A stretch of 64,000 nucleotides of DNA, taken from contig JANQLY010000022.1 in assembly GCA_028280345.1 (NCBI GenBank), positions 102,896-166,895 on the forward strand. The letters are read 5' to 3'. A program made the translations under genes and the position numbers. Origin of the DNA: Pseudomonadales bacterium. Lineage in GTDB: Bacteria; Pseudomonadota; Gammaproteobacteria; Pseudomonadales; UBA7239. Under the pieces are notes generated by a model. The model was not told where the DNA came from and made no database searches. It worked only from the letters and a program-made list of their open reading frames with translations. Position 1 is the first letter of the stretch. Every line of letters begins with the position of its first letter. Positions 9,571 to 18,585 of this stretch are shown piece after piece.

Positions 9571-9608
9571 TCAAGAATAGTAGGGCTAAAAGTAAGACTA
9601 TTTGAAGA

Positions 9609-10076
9609 ATGGGTTTTACAGTCAGCAAACTCGATCACGCAGTCCTATACTGTAGTGATGTGGCGAAATCCAAAACGTTTTATACCGGCGTGTTTGGGAT
9701 GAAAGTGGTGGTAGACGCTCAGGGCATGTGTCTGTTGCGGGCGGGTAGTGATGAACAGCATCACGATCTGGGCCTGTTTCCCGCTCATCACGGTGAAAAA
9801 GCGACAAGAGGTGGGCCGGGTTTGTTTCACCTTGCCTGGAAGGTCAACAGCATTGACGAGTTGGCAGAGGCGCGTAAGGTTTTACAGGAAGCAGGTGCAC
9901 TGACAGGCGAGTCGAGTCACGGTGCGACCAAGTCGTTATACGGAGTAGATCCGGATAACAACGAATTTGAAATTGCCTACACGATTCCGCGAGAAGACTG
10001 GGGGCAATGGGAGAACAGCGGTATTGTTGAGCCGCTTGATTGGCAGGCCGAACTTGAAAAGTACGGCAACAAGTAA
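9609..10076 (+). CDS. VOC (glyoxalase/bleomycin resistance/dioxygenase) family protein
   Basis: A 155-residue vicinal-oxygen-chelate protein with paired beta-alpha-beta-beta-beta units. The likely metal ligands are H10 in KLDHAVLYCSD, a His in FHLAWKV near residue 75, and the Glu in NNEFEIAYTIP near 122. The family includes ring-cleavage dioxygenases, epimerases and glyoxalases, so the reaction cannot be fixed. Its place inside the catabolic operon suggests ring cleavage or detoxification of a pathway intermediate. Confidence 0.8.
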   Translation: MGFTVSKLDHAVLYCSDVAKSKTFYTGVFGMKVVVDAQGMCLLRAGSDEQHHDLGLFPAHHGEKATRGGPGLFHLAWKVNSIDELAEARKVLQEAGALTGESSHGATKSLYGVDPDNNEFEIAYTIPREDWGQWENSGIVEPLDWQAELEKYGNK

Positions 10077-10097
10077 CAGTAGGTAACGGTAAACACG

Positions 10098-11213
10098 ATG
10101 AGCTTTACATTTAGCAGCGTCGAGGACATTGTCGAAGACATCCGCCAGGGCAAGATGGTAATTCTCGTCGATGATGAAGACCGTGAGAATGAAGGCGATA
10201 TTATTATGGCGGCAGAGTTTTGCCAGTCAGAACATATCAACTTTATGGCGACCCATGCGCGTGGGCTTATTTGTATGCCGATGAGTCGTGAGCGCTGTCA
10301 CCAGTTAAACCTCTCTCTCATGGTTAACCAGAACGATTCAGGCTTCGGTACCAAATTCACTATTTCTATTGAAGCAGCTACCGGCGTCACTACCGGTATC
10401 TCGGCGGCGGATCGTGCACGCACGGTTCAGGCCGCTGCAGGACGTCATGCACAACCGGAAGACATTGTGCAGCCCGGTCATATCTTTCCGTTAATGTCTG
10501 AGCCTGGTGGCGTGTTGACGCGTGCCGGCCATACGGAAGCGGCCTGTGATCTTGCGCGTCTTGCGGGCTGTGTAGAAGCCGGTGTGATTTGTGAAGTGAT
10601 GAATGAAGATGGCACGATGGCACGCCGTAGCGATCTGGAAAAGTTTGCGCTGGAACACAACCTGAAAATGGGTACGATTGCCGATCTTATTCACTATCAG
10701 TTCGTTAATGAACATACCATTGATATTGTTGAACGTGGTGCAATGACAACCGATGTTGGTGAATTTGAACTCGTAACCTTTAGAAATAATATTAATGGCG
10801 AATACCATTTTGCGTTTGTTAAAGGGGACATTGATGCTACTGAACCGACATTGGTTCGTGTGCATGTGCCTACGGTGGCCCGCGATTTATTTAACGCACA
10901 ACCACCCCAGCAGCAAATCTGGAATATGCACCGCTGCCTGGAAAAAATTCAGCAAGAAGGTAAGGGCGTCCTCGTTGTCATTGATAACCGTGAAAGTGAT
11001 GAAGAGGTGTATCAAAGTGTCTTGTCGATGATGGGCAAGCAACCGCCACCACAGAACACAGAGTCAAAGAATAATGTATGGAAGAGTATCGGTGTTGGTG
11101 CACAGATACTGCGCCATGTAGGCGTTGGAAAAATGCGTGTCATGGGTCAACCGTTGAATTACCGTGCTATTTCCGGTTTTGACCTGGAAGTCGTTGATCA
11201 TATTTCCGTCTGA
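10098..11213 (+). CDS. ribB: 3,4-dihydroxy-2-butanone 4-phosphate synthase with degenerate GTP cyclohydrolase II domain
   Basis: A 371-residue RibBA-type protein. The N-terminal domain has the intact DHBP-synthase signature DDEDRENEGD near residue 26, the GTKFTISIEAATGVTTGISAADR segment, and HIFPL…GVLTRAGHTEAA, so it should make the four-carbon riboflavin precursor from ribulose 5-phosphate. The C-terminal half aligns in position with GTP cyclohydrolase II but lacks the zinc cysteines, so that activity is probably absent. Finding it in a catabolic operon is notable. It may raise flavin supply for the acyl-CoA dehydrogenases, or act on another substrate. Confidence 0.85.
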   Translation: MSFTFSSVEDIVEDIRQGKMVILVDDEDRENEGDIIMAAEFCQSEHINFMATHARGLICMPMSRERCHQLNLSLMVNQNDSGFGTKFTISIEAATGVTTGISAADRARTVQAAAGRHAQPEDIVQPGHIFPLMSEPGGVLTRAGHTEAACDLARLAGCVEAGVICEVMNEDGTMARRSDLEKFALEHNLKMGTIADLIHYQFVNEHTIDIVERGAMTTDVGEFELVTFRNNINGEYHFAFVKGDIDATEPTLVRVHVPTVARDLFNAQPPQQQIWNMHRCLEKIQQEGKGVLVVIDNRESDEEVYQSVLSMMGKQPPPQNTESKNNVWKSIGVGAQILRHVGVGKMRVMGQPLNYRAISGFDLEVVDHISV

Positions 11214-11251
11214 TGTAATTTGAAAAATGTTTATCCTGTTTGGAGTTTGTC

Positions 11252-12502
11252 ATGAGCAATGCGTCAAGTAACGCTGGGCCTTTAGCGGGCTTGCGTGTAT
11301 TGGATGTCTCTCTACTTGGCCCGGGTGCGGCCACCCACCACTTCGCAGAACTGGGAGCGGATGTTCTAAAAATTGAACCACCGGGCGGTGATTACTTTCG
11401 TGAAATTACCTGGCCGATTGTAGATGGCGTATCCCTGCTGTTCTGGCATATTTCTCGCGGCAAAAAATCTATTGAACTGGATTTACGCGCAGAAGAGGGT
11501 CAGGAAATTTTCAAAGAGCTCGTTAAAGACGCCGACATTGTGATTGAAGCCATGCGCCCGGGAGCTCTGGAAAAGCGCGGTCTTGGCTACGATGTGCTCA
11601 AGGAAGTTAATCCAAAAATTGTGTTCTGTTGCGTTTCCGGTTACGGCATGACCGGCCCTTACGTGGATATGCCAGCCCATGGTGTAGCCTTTGACTGTTG
11701 GGCCGGCTGTATTGATCCGGTTCGTGATGAAAGTGGTATGGTGCACCTGCCAGCACACCCATCTATTGGCATGCACGCGGGTCCACTGTTTGGTGCCTTT
11801 GCTGCACTGGCAGGTGTTGTGCGCGCGCGAGAAACTGGCCAGGGCTGCATGATGGAAGTGGGTCAGAGCGATGCCGCTGCCTATATGGACTGGTACCGTA
11901 TTGAGTCTTATAAAGCCTACCAGCGACCCGAGAGTGAAGTGACAGGAACGGCTGCGGATGAGTATCGTCGCCGTGCCGTGGGTACCGGTGGCTTGATAGA
12001 GGGCGTTCGCTATCAGGCTTATGAATGTTCAAATGGTCACGTGCTGTTAATGGCTTCGGAGAAAGTGTTCTGGAAAAACTTCTGTGAAGGTGTTGATCGC
12101 ATGGACCTTTTTGAGAAATGGCCGGGTAAAAAGAATGGCGACCATGCGCCGGGTAATAAGGAATTGCAGAAGGAGCTGACGGGTATTTTCCTGACAAAGA
12201 CACTCGAAGAGTGGATGACATTCGCCGCTGAGAAAAATGCGCCAATTGCACCGATCTATAATTCAGAGACTGTGATGGGCGATGCCCACTTTAAAGAACG
12301 TTTTAACTGGTACCCACATGAAGAACACGGTGCAGATATGATTAGCTATCCGGTACATTTCATTGGTGAGGAGTTGCCGGTGCCGACCAGGGCGCCGACT
12401 CCGGGCCAACACCGCGATGAGATTCTCAAGCGTTGCCTGAACTATGATGAAGCAAAAATTCAGGAGCTTGATGAAAAAGGCGCATTTGGTAAAAAAGACT
12501 AG
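11252..12502 (+). CDS. CaiB/BaiF-family (class III) CoA transferase
   Basis: A 416-residue family III CoA transferase. The ATG at 11252 is chosen because TGGAG lies 6 nt upstream; an in-frame TTG is only 12 nt earlier. Family blocks are visible: GLRVLDVSLLGPGAATHHFAELGADVLKIEPPGG at the N-terminus, the RGKKSIELDLR segment, the NPKIVFCCVSGYGMTGPY block, and MMEVGQSDAAAYMDW, where the catalytic Asp is expected near residue 180-210. It would activate an acid by moving CoA from a donor thioester. It ends the cluster and is followed by a terminator. Confidence 0.9.
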   Translation: MSNASSNAGPLAGLRVLDVSLLGPGAATHHFAELGADVLKIEPPGGDYFREITWPIVDGVSLLFWHISRGKKSIELDLRAEEGQEIFKELVKDADIVIEAMRPGALEKRGLGYDVLKEVNPKIVFCCVSGYGMTGPYVDMPAHGVAFDCWAGCIDPVRDESGMVHLPAHPSIGMHAGPLFGAFAALAGVVRARETGQGCMMEVGQSDAAAYMDWYRIESYKAYQRPESEVTGTAADEYRRRAVGTGGLIEGVRYQAYECSNGHVLLMASEKVFWKNFCEGVDRMDLFEKWPGKKNGDHAPGNKELQKELTGIFLTKTLEEWMTFAAEKNAPIAPIYNSETVMGDAHFKERFNWYPHEEHGADMISYPVHFIGEELPVPTRAPTPGQHRDEILKRCLNYDEAKIQELDEKGAFGKKD

Positions 12503-12521
12503 ATCATTTTCAGCATATCTG

Positions 12522-12554
12522 AAAAAAGCCATTTGCTTTTCAAATGGCCTTTTC
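12522..12554 (+). terminator. Rho-independent terminator after the CoA transferase gene
   Basis: GCCATTTG (12528-12535), a 5-nt loop and CAAATGGC (12541-12548) form a perfect 8-bp stem followed by CTTTTCT. An A-run before the stem makes it usable on both strands. It closes the catabolic operon. Confidence 0.8.
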
Positions 12555-12581
12555 TGTGTCTGACGCCTTACAATAGCTGCT

Positions 12582-12866
12582 ATGGCAGATAAAGAGAAAG
12601 CATGTATCTTGTGTGGCAGGGTTTGCCCGTTGACCTTTCATCATCTGATTCCGAAGAAGGTTCACCGGCGCAACTACTTTCGCAAGCGCTATAGCAAAAC
12701 GCGCTTAAATGAGGGCGTTGATATCTGCCGCCTCTGTCACAGCGGCTTGCACAAATTTTATGATGAAATGACATTGGCAAAACAGTTTAATAGTCTGGAA
12801 CAGATTCTGGCAGATGAGCAAATGCAAAAACATATTGAGTGGGTGAGCAAGCAAAAACAGGCCTGA
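12582..12866 (+). CDS. Small HNH-type zinc protein
   Basis: A 94-residue protein with CILCGR near residue 9, HHLIPKKVHRR near 20 and CRLCHSGLHKFYDE near 50. This is the two-CxxC plus HH…H arrangement of a minimal HNH/treble-clef nuclease. The family of short HNH proteins is widespread but its biological role is not settled. It is a single gene after the operon terminator and is unlike the HNH protein at 23948, which has a long N-terminal domain. Confidence 0.75.
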   Translation: MADKEKACILCGRVCPLTFHHLIPKKVHRRNYFRKRYSKTRLNEGVDICRLCHSGLHKFYDEMTLAKQFNSLEQILADEQMQKHIEWVSKQKQA

Positions 12867-12945
12867 CAGCTGAAGCAAGTTGAAAAAAGCACTAAGGGAA
12901 GGCACACTGCTTGTTTACAAAAGCGGGGGTTTCACAGGAATAATA

Positions 12946-14307
12946 ATGAAAAAGTTCATAGCTGTTCTATTGCTGGCAAGCGGCGGCTATGTATTGGCAG
13001 TCTGGTATGAACTGCAACAGGGCAATATAAAATCCGATGTTTCTTCATTAAAAACTATCCAGACAACAAAAGGCATAAAACCGGTAGATTTTTTTGATGA
13101 GCCATTTTTGCGGAGTATGATTTATCATTCGTTTGATCGTCCTTATTCCATGGCGCTGTTACCTGATGGCAATTTTCTTGTGGCGGAAAAGCCGGGCAAG
13201 ATACAGTTATTTGATCCGGTTAGTAAAACAAAGACCACACTGTTCAAGATCAGCGGCCCTTCGTTTGGCCATGGCCCGCAAGAGGGTATTCTTGATATTG
13301 AGCTGCATCCGCATTTTGAGCAGAATCGCTGGGTTTATATCACCCATACCCTGATTAACTACAATAATAAAAAATCAGTGCAACTGAATCGCGCCCGCTT
13401 GGTTGATAACCAGTTTATCGATGCAGAGGTATTACTGAAAGCCAAGGCCTGGACGCGCTCTTCGGCACAGTTTGGCAGTGTGATTGAGTTTGATGCTGAT
13501 AACTACCTTTACATGACAGTCGGTGACCGCTCCCTGCGCGAACATGCCCAGAACCTTTCCAATCACATGGGCAAAGTGTTACGCATGCATGATGATGGTT
13601 CTATTCCTGAAGATAACCCATTTGTATCTATTGAGGATGCAATGCCGGAGATTTATTCACTGGGCAACCGCAACCCCCAGGGTTTGTTCTTCGACAGCGC
13701 AACGCAGACGCTTTACGAAACCGAGCATGGCCCGCGCGGCGGTGACGAAGTCAATATTATTGAAAAAGGCAAAAACTACGGCTGGGCGATTATTTCTTAC
13801 GGCCGCGAATATCGGGATAACACGCAGGTAGGGGAAGGGCATGCGAAGCCTGGCCTTGAGCAGCCGCTGTATTACTATGTGCCGTCAATTGGAACGTCTA
13901 CCGTCGTTAAATACTATGGTCAGATGTTTCCACAATGGCAGGGAGATTTGCTGGTAGGTTCATTAAAAGGGCATCAACTCAGTAAGCTGTCGCTGCACAA
14001 TAATGAAGTTAAACAGGAACAGCGCTTTATTGGCGATACATCGTGGCGCATTCGCGATATAGAAATTGGTCCGCAAGGTGAAGTCTATTTATTAAGTGAT
14101 GCGGGTGTATTGGTAAAGCTAGAACGCAGTTTGAAAGCGATGTTGCTTAAAAAACTAAAGAATCTGGATATCTGGCTTAAACAGGAAGTGAAAGCCCTTT
14201 TCTTTGACAAAAGTGAAACCTATATAGATCAAGTCGACGAAGGTAAAACACAATATGAAGTGGATAACGCAAGGAATACGGAAGAAGCCAGAAAATATGC
14301 AGAGTAA
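12946..14307 (+). CDS. PQQ-dependent aldose/sorbosone-type sugar dehydrogenase
   Basis: A 453-residue protein. The ATG at 12946 follows CAGGAA and begins the hydrophobic MKKFIAVLLLASGGYVLAVW, a signal peptide or anchor. The body is the six-bladed quinoprotein glucose-dehydrogenase propeller: RPYSMALLPDGNFLVAEKPGKI, HGPQEGILDIELHPHF, MTVGDRS, SLGNRNPQGL and the cofactor-binding ETEHGPRGGDEVN near residue 265. The family oxidises free sugars with PQQ in the periplasm. A charged C-terminal tail of about 60 residues is longer than in YliI-type enzymes. Confidence 0.85.
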   Translation: MKKFIAVLLLASGGYVLAVWYELQQGNIKSDVSSLKTIQTTKGIKPVDFFDEPFLRSMIYHSFDRPYSMALLPDGNFLVAEKPGKIQLFDPVSKTKTTLFKISGPSFGHGPQEGILDIELHPHFEQNRWVYITHTLINYNNKKSVQLNRARLVDNQFIDAEVLLKAKAWTRSSAQFGSVIEFDADNYLYMTVGDRSLREHAQNLSNHMGKVLRMHDDGSIPEDNPFVSIEDAMPEIYSLGNRNPQGLFFDSATQTLYETEHGPRGGDEVNIIEKGKNYGWAIISYGREYRDNTQVGEGHAKPGLEQPLYYYVPSIGTSTVVKYYGQMFPQWQGDLLVGSLKGHQLSKLSLHNNEVKQEQRFIGDTSWRIRDIEIGPQGEVYLLSDAGVLVKLERSLKAMLLKKLKNLDIWLKQEVKALFFDKSETYIDQVDEGKTQYEVDNARNTEEARKYAE

Positions 14308-14443
14308 GCAGATATTTTTAATGGCTATAGAGTGCATGGCTTTTAATAATAAATTAAGTGTAATTACCGCAGTTTGCTCGAATAAATAAAAATAACCTGC
14401 TATAAATTCATAACGCTATCACTGTTTGCCTTTGGTACAAGCA

Positions 14444-14899
14444 ATGCATTCAACCTACTATTGGAAAATAAAAGTTCTGTGTGGTGTGCTGCTGATTTTT
14501 GCCGTCATTGATCACTACTTGCTGCATACCCTACATTATATGCAATGGGTACCACGTATCGTGGCCCAGGGCTTTGTATTGATAGGCGCGGGTATAACAA
14601 TTTACCACTACTATCTTTTAACACGGGACAACCGTGATATTAGTCAGCCTGAAACTTTACTGATTCACCCGGGCTTATATCGTGTTTTACGTCACCCGAT
14701 GTACCTGGGTGATATGGTGTTATACGCAGGGTTATTTTTATTGGCTTCGGGCTGGCCTGCTCTTATTGTATTTTTACTTGGTATTTATGCCTTATACCGA
14801 CAGGCTCAGGTTGAAGATGACTATCTACAGTCGAGGTTTGGAGAGGCATTTTGCAATTGGCGTGATAGCAGTGGGTTATTGTGGCCAGTTATAAAATAA
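14444..14899 (+). CDS. Isoprenylcysteine carboxyl methyltransferase-like membrane protein
   Basis: About 152 residues from the ATG at 14444; a TTG 18 nt upstream is the alternative start. Several hydrophobic segments are visible (VLCGVLLIFAVIDHYLL, WVPRIVAQGFVLIGAGI). The C-terminal signature LYRVLRHPMYLGDMV near residue 85 and EDDYLQSRFGEAF near 128 are those of the ICMT/PEMT phospholipid-methyltransferase superfamily. In bacteria these methylate small or lipid substrates with S-adenosylmethionine. The substrate is unknown. Confidence 0.75.
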   Translation: MHSTYYWKIKVLCGVLLIFAVIDHYLLHTLHYMQWVPRIVAQGFVLIGAGITIYHYYLLTRDNRDISQPETLLIHPGLYRVLRHPMYLGDMVLYAGLFLLASGWPALIVFLLGIYALYRQAQVEDDYLQSRFGEAFCNWRDSSGLLWPVIK

Positions 14900-14933
14900 A
14901 AAGCCCCGGCCATAAATATCGCTGACCGGGGGT
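14895..14933 (-). terminator. Terminator for the leftward OmpA-like gene
   Basis: On the minus strand, CCCCGG (14926-14931) and CCGGGG (14904-14909) pair around a 16-nt loop, followed by a CTTTTTATTTTA tail. It lies 28 nt beyond the OmpA-like stop and overlaps the end of the convergent ICMT-like gene. Confidence 0.7.
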
Positions 14934-14960
14934 AGAGGGCTGAAGGGGCTAATGAGGAGA

Positions 14961-15686
14961 TTATTGTGAAATGTTTATCTGGGCTACGCTTTCCGGGTTA
15001 TCCCCTCGGCTCAGTTCGATGCGAACGACTCGCTCCAGGGCATAAGCGTCCAGATCCCCCTCACTAGCGGTGGAGAGATTGTCACCGTGGCTATAGGTAG
15101 TGATGCGATCCGGGTTAACAGCAAAGTTAACCAGTTGATCGACAACGGCGTCAGCGCGAGCCTGGGAAAGTGCCATGTTGTACTGGGCGTCGCCGCGTGG
15201 GTCCGCATAGCCGTCAACACGAATCATGATGTCGGGGTTGTTGTTAAGGAAGTCTGCAAGCATGGCGACACGCTTCTGACCTTCGGCGGTTAACTCACTC
15301 GAAGCCGTCTTAAACAGCATTTCCAGTTGCAACTGTTCAAGAGCGAGCTGGGCATACTGCTCATTGCGTGATTGCGCCTCGGCGAGTTGCTGACGCAGCT
15401 GATTGATTTCAGCATTGGAGCTGTCGAGTTCGGCGGTGGCAACATCAAGTTGGTCAGCTTTTTCGATATTGCCTGCCATCCATTGGCCGCCCGCAGCACC
15501 GATCATAAAACCGACCGGGCCGCCGGCAGCGAGGCCAACGAGGGCTGAGGAGACAAAGGTCGCTTCCTGTTTGGTCTCGCTGGAAACTTCGGCGTGGACC
15601 GGGGCAATGCCGGCAAGGCCAGTGGCTAGAGCAGCAGCCAAAACAGTAGAGCGGATAGCAGTTTTAGGGAAAGTGATGATGTTCAT
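14961..15686 (-). CDS. OmpA-family protein with glycine-rich segment (PdsO-like)
   Basis: A 241-residue protein with a signal peptide cleaved after HA (…GIAPVHAEVSS). A glycine-rich hydrophobic stretch (VGLAAGGPVGFMIGAAGGQW) near residue 50 is followed by a coiled coil (ELDSSNAEINQLRQQLAEAQSRNEQY) and an OmpA C-terminal peptidoglycan-binding domain (IRVDGYADPRGDAQYNMALSQARADAV) near 155-210. The layout resembles sortase-associated OmpA-like proteins, but no sortase gene is visible nearby. It probably anchors the envelope to peptidoglycan. Confidence 0.85.
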   Translation of the reverse strand: MNIITFPKTAIRSTVLAAALATGLAGIAPVHAEVSSETKQEATFVSSALVGLAAGGPVGFMIGAAGGQWMAGNIEKADQLDVATAELDSSNAEINQLRQQLAEAQSRNEQYAQLALEQLQLEMLFKTASSELTAEGQKRVAMLADFLNNNPDIMIRVDGYADPRGDAQYNMALSQARADAVVDQLVNFAVNPDRITTYSHGDNLSTASEGDLDAYALERVVRIELSRGDNPESVAQINISQ

Positions 15687-15877
15687 AGTGTTGTCCTCGA
15701 TAGGTGTGTGTTAAGTCAGTGATGGTTATTACACACAACAAATCGGGCAGCCCCGTGGCTGAAAAAAGACACTTTATGAACAAATATGGCGAATTATGGC
15801 AGTACGGATAGGTCAGCTATAGTCGAAAGGGTGGCTGTAGGTGAGAAAAGAGCGATGGAAAGAAATAGCAAAAATAA

Positions 15878-16192
15878 CTACCTGCGAGAGATATACCAGA
15901 GTAGCTCGTAGTGCAAAAAGCATAAAAACAACGTGAGCAGCACAGCTGTGGTAAAGCCATTACCTCCGAAATAGTTTTCTGCTACAAAGCGCCCGGTATA
16001 AGTAAGCACCACAAGCGCGAGACTTAGCATATACCAGAACGGTATTGTGAGAGACATCGATAAAATGCGGTGGCGCTGTTTGCGCTCCACATAGACAATA
16101 GTGCGTTGTGCAAAGAAAACTCCGGCGCCAAGGCTAATGCCGGCAATCAGGCCAACCACTGCATAAAGAACTACATAACCTGCATACGTCAT
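15878..16192 (-). CDS. Small integral membrane protein, function unknown
   Basis: A 104-residue protein with three predicted membrane segments (YVVLYAVVGLIAGISLGAGVFF, IPFWYMLSLALVVLTYTG, FTTAVLLTLFLCFLHYELLW) and a basic loop (VERKQRHR) between the first two. It starts 6 nt after the stop of the SGNH hydrolase gene, so the two are probably one transcript. I recognise no family. Its tight coupling to an SGNH enzyme suggests a partner in modification of a surface polymer, which is inference. Confidence 0.65.
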   Translation of the reverse strand: MTYAGYVVLYAVVGLIAGISLGAGVFFAQRTIVYVERKQRHRILSMSLTIPFWYMLSLALVVLTYTGRFVAENYFGGNGFTTAVLLTLFLCFLHYELLWYISRR

Positions 16193-16198
16193 AGCGCG

Positions 16199-17386
16199 TT
16201 ACTGCATTTCGCTCGAGAGAAATTGATAGATGGCTTCAGCCACATAGTGACTACCAGCGGGTGTATGGTGACATTGATCGTAAAATAAATCATTAAAAAT
16301 TTCTTCGCCGTGATAAATCGATGGATCGCGGTTGCGCAGCGCTTCTTCGCGCAAACCAGGCAGCAAGTCCAGCGTGGCAACATCGAGGTCATCGGCGATG
16401 GCAAGCATTTGTTGCTGAGGGAAATCCATCACAAATTCGGTATACACTTGCTGATAAACCGGATGAATCACAATGACCAGCTTGAAGTCATGTTGTTTGG
16501 CCAGTTGGGCAAACTCTTCAAACAAGGGGCGCATATACTCCCAGGCACCGTAACTCCATGCACCACCATAATCGCGAAAGCTGTTTTTAACCATCGTATT
16601 GAATGCTGCGGGACTTTCGTTAAAGCGGCCATCGGTGAGTTCGGAACGGTCAACAAATTCCTGTTTCCATGTAGGCAGATCAAGTTTGATTTCTTCCTGT
16701 TTTGCCTGAGTAATACCACGCATTTGATTAATGTAATCAGTAAGATGGTAGAGAAACCAGCTGGTTTCAAGTATTTTGGGCAGCCGAATAATTTTTACAC
16801 CGCGGGACTTTTGAAAATCGTTGAGATAAAAATTCAGCACTACAACATCGGGCTCCAGATCAAGGCCGGATTCCATGAGAATAGCCAGTTCGTTCTTTAA
16901 GCTGATCGCGCCGACACCGGCATTGATAGTTTCCCAGTCCTTGCCGTTTTGACGTGCCTTGTGTTCGACAAGACGAACAAAAGTATCTTCTTCATTGAGG
17001 TAATCGGCAAAGGTGATCGAATCACCGAGAAAAAGAATCCGCGTGCCATCTTTGGGACCAATTTCGGGATTGCGATAACCGAGCTCATTGGTTTCAATCA
17101 CAACCTTCTGATAACTTAAGCGATGATTCTGAATTGTCACGATACGGTTGGGGTGCAAGCGGCGACCTGTCGGTGTGCCGCGATAAAGACCGCCTTCATC
17201 CGGGTGCTTAAGTAGAGATTGATTAAGTTTTTCCTGTGTCTGGGCGCTAACATCAGTACTGGCTTTGACATTGGTGATAATCTTTTGTGGTGGAGAAAGA
17301 AATAATCGTGCACCGGCTTCTGCCAGTGCGAAGGCAATCCCGAGTGAAGCCAGTAGAATGAGGCAATTAGCCAGTAGTTTTTTCAT
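16199..17386 (-). CDS. SGNH/GDSL-type hydrolase, membrane-anchored
   Basis: A 395-residue protein with an N-terminal hydrophobic anchor (LLANCLILLASLGIAFALAEAGA). The SGNH blocks are visible: block I RILFLGDSITFAD near residue 113, a Gly in NAGVGAISLKNE near 155, the Asn in VVLNFYLNDF near 185, and the C-terminal DQCHHTPAGSHYVAEAI near 375, which supplies the catalytic Asp/His. The family removes or transfers acyl groups, for example on polysaccharides. It probably acts in the periplasm. The downstream small membrane gene is in the same transcript. Confidence 0.85.
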   Translation of the reverse strand: MKKLLANCLILLASLGIAFALAEAGARLFLSPPQKIITNVKASTDVSAQTQEKLNQSLLKHPDEGGLYRGTPTGRRLHPNRIVTIQNHRLSYQKVVIETNELGYRNPEIGPKDGTRILFLGDSITFADYLNEEDTFVRLVEHKARQNGKDWETINAGVGAISLKNELAILMESGLDLEPDVVVLNFYLNDFQKSRGVKIIRLPKILETSWFLYHLTDYINQMRGITQAKQEEIKLDLPTWKQEFVDRSELTDGRFNESPAAFNTMVKNSFRDYGGAWSYGAWEYMRPLFEEFAQLAKQHDFKLVIVIHPVYQQVYTEFVMDFPQQQMLAIADDLDVATLDLLPGLREEALRNRDPSIYHGEEIFNDLFYDQCHHTPAGSHYVAEAIYQFLSSEMQ

Positions 17387-17497
17387 TATTTGCTGTGCAA
17401 AAGCAGTTTGTCATTCCCCATTACCATTTCTACAGGGTAACCGGGTGCCACGCACAAGTACAATTTTTTGTGGCTATAGATGTAAAAACAGTGGGAA

Positions 17498-17947
17498 TCA
17501 GTCGAAACTCATAAATTCCGGCAAATTGAATGCCCAGCTTTTCTCTTCAACCCTTTCAGTAATACGCCAGCCATCGGCTGTGCGCTGATATTTGTCCTTG
17601 TACCACAAGCCCAACATAAAAATATGTGTATTGTCTTCGCCGAGCATAAGTTCCTGAGGATTAAAACACATGACACGCCCGGTTCCGGTATCACCCTCAA
17701 CACGTATTTGTACATTGGCATTAAGATGTTGATAGTTTTTAAAAGCGGGTAATGCTTCTTTTAAAAAAGCAATAATCTCGGCGCGTTTGCCAATCGGTCC
17801 GCCGTATACCGAGTAGTCAATATGCGCGTCTTCGGTAAACACATTGACAAGACCATCGAAGTTGCGCTGATCAATACAATCGGCATATTCGTACAACAAA
17901 TCCTGAATTTCAAAACGGTCGGATATTTCCTGGGTCGATAAAGTCAT
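17498..17947 (-). CDS. SnoaL/NTF2-like protein
   Basis: A 149-residue single NTF2-like fold. The helix-turn start EISDRFEIQDLLYEYADCIDQRNFDGLVNVFTEDAHIDYS is typical of the SnoaL-like group found beside steroid and aromatic degradation genes. It sits 31 nt from the peroxiredoxin gene and is read in the same direction as a second NTF2-like gene at 18586. The reaction is unknown; isomerase, hydratase and binding roles all occur in the family. Confidence 0.75.
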   Translation of the reverse strand: MTLSTQEISDRFEIQDLLYEYADCIDQRNFDGLVNVFTEDAHIDYSVYGGPIGKRAEIIAFLKEALPAFKNYQHLNANVQIRVEGDTGTGRVMCFNPQELMLGEDNTHIFMLGLWYKDKYQRTADGWRITERVEEKSWAFNLPEFMSFD

Positions 17948-17978
17948 TGTGTGATCCTGTATCAGTTAGTACGTTTGC

Positions 17979-18578
17979 CTAGCCTTCAGCAATGCGTTCG
18001 ATAACTTGCTCAAGCTGGCTAGCACTTGGGCGTTGTTTATAATCCTCTCCCACATAAAACCACTGCACGATACCTTGTTCGTCAATCAGAATGACTGCCG
18101 GGTGAGGCAGATTTTTGTCGCGGCGAATGCCATAGAGATCGATGACTTTCATATCCTTATCGGATAGAAACAACCCGGTCTGATCGAGTCGCTTTGCCGT
18201 CTTTTGCTGATCTTCAGCATCTTCCGGGCTGATCACAATCAGTTGAACGTTATATTCGTCGAGGTGGGGAAAAAGGCTCTGAATGTCTTCCAGGTGGCTA
18301 ATGCAAAACGGGCACCAGTAGCCGCGGTAGAAAACAAGCATGACAGAGCTATTACCACGAAACGAAGACAGAGTAACGGGGTCACTATCCATATTGGTCA
18401 GAGTAAAATCGGCAGCGGGTGTACCGACAGCGAGTTTGACACCCTCGACATCACTATGCCCGTTTTCGGAGATTAATGCCTGCTCGGGGGCGGGTTTGTT
18501 ATCGCAAGCCGCGAGCAACGGCACTGCCAGTAGGCATAGAGCCAACCAGGCATAGCGTGGTAATAGAGGACGAATCAT
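17979..18578 (-). CDS. Peroxiredoxin/AhpC-TSA-like lipoprotein
   Basis: A 199-residue protein with a lipobox LLAAC that places the lipidated Cys at residue 25. It then has a thioredoxin fold with GTPAADFTLTNMDSDPVTLS and the redox motif YRGYWCPFCISHL near residue 95. A CPxC pair in this setting fits a bacterioferritin-comigratory or AhpC/TSA thiol enzyme. Membrane-anchored in the periplasm, it would reduce peroxides or disulfides. It is flanked 7 nt away by the isomerase-like gene upstream. Confidence 0.85.
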   Translation of the reverse strand: MIRPLLPRYAWLALCLLAVPLLAACDNKPAPEQALISENGHSDVEGVKLAVGTPAADFTLTNMDSDPVTLSSFRGNSSVMLVFYRGYWCPFCISHLEDIQSLFPHLDEYNVQLIVISPEDAEDQQKTAKRLDQTGLFLSDKDMKVIDLYGIRRDKNLPHPAVILIDEQGIVQWFYVGEDYKQRPSASQLEQVIERIAEG

Positions 18579-18585
18579 TGCAGGC

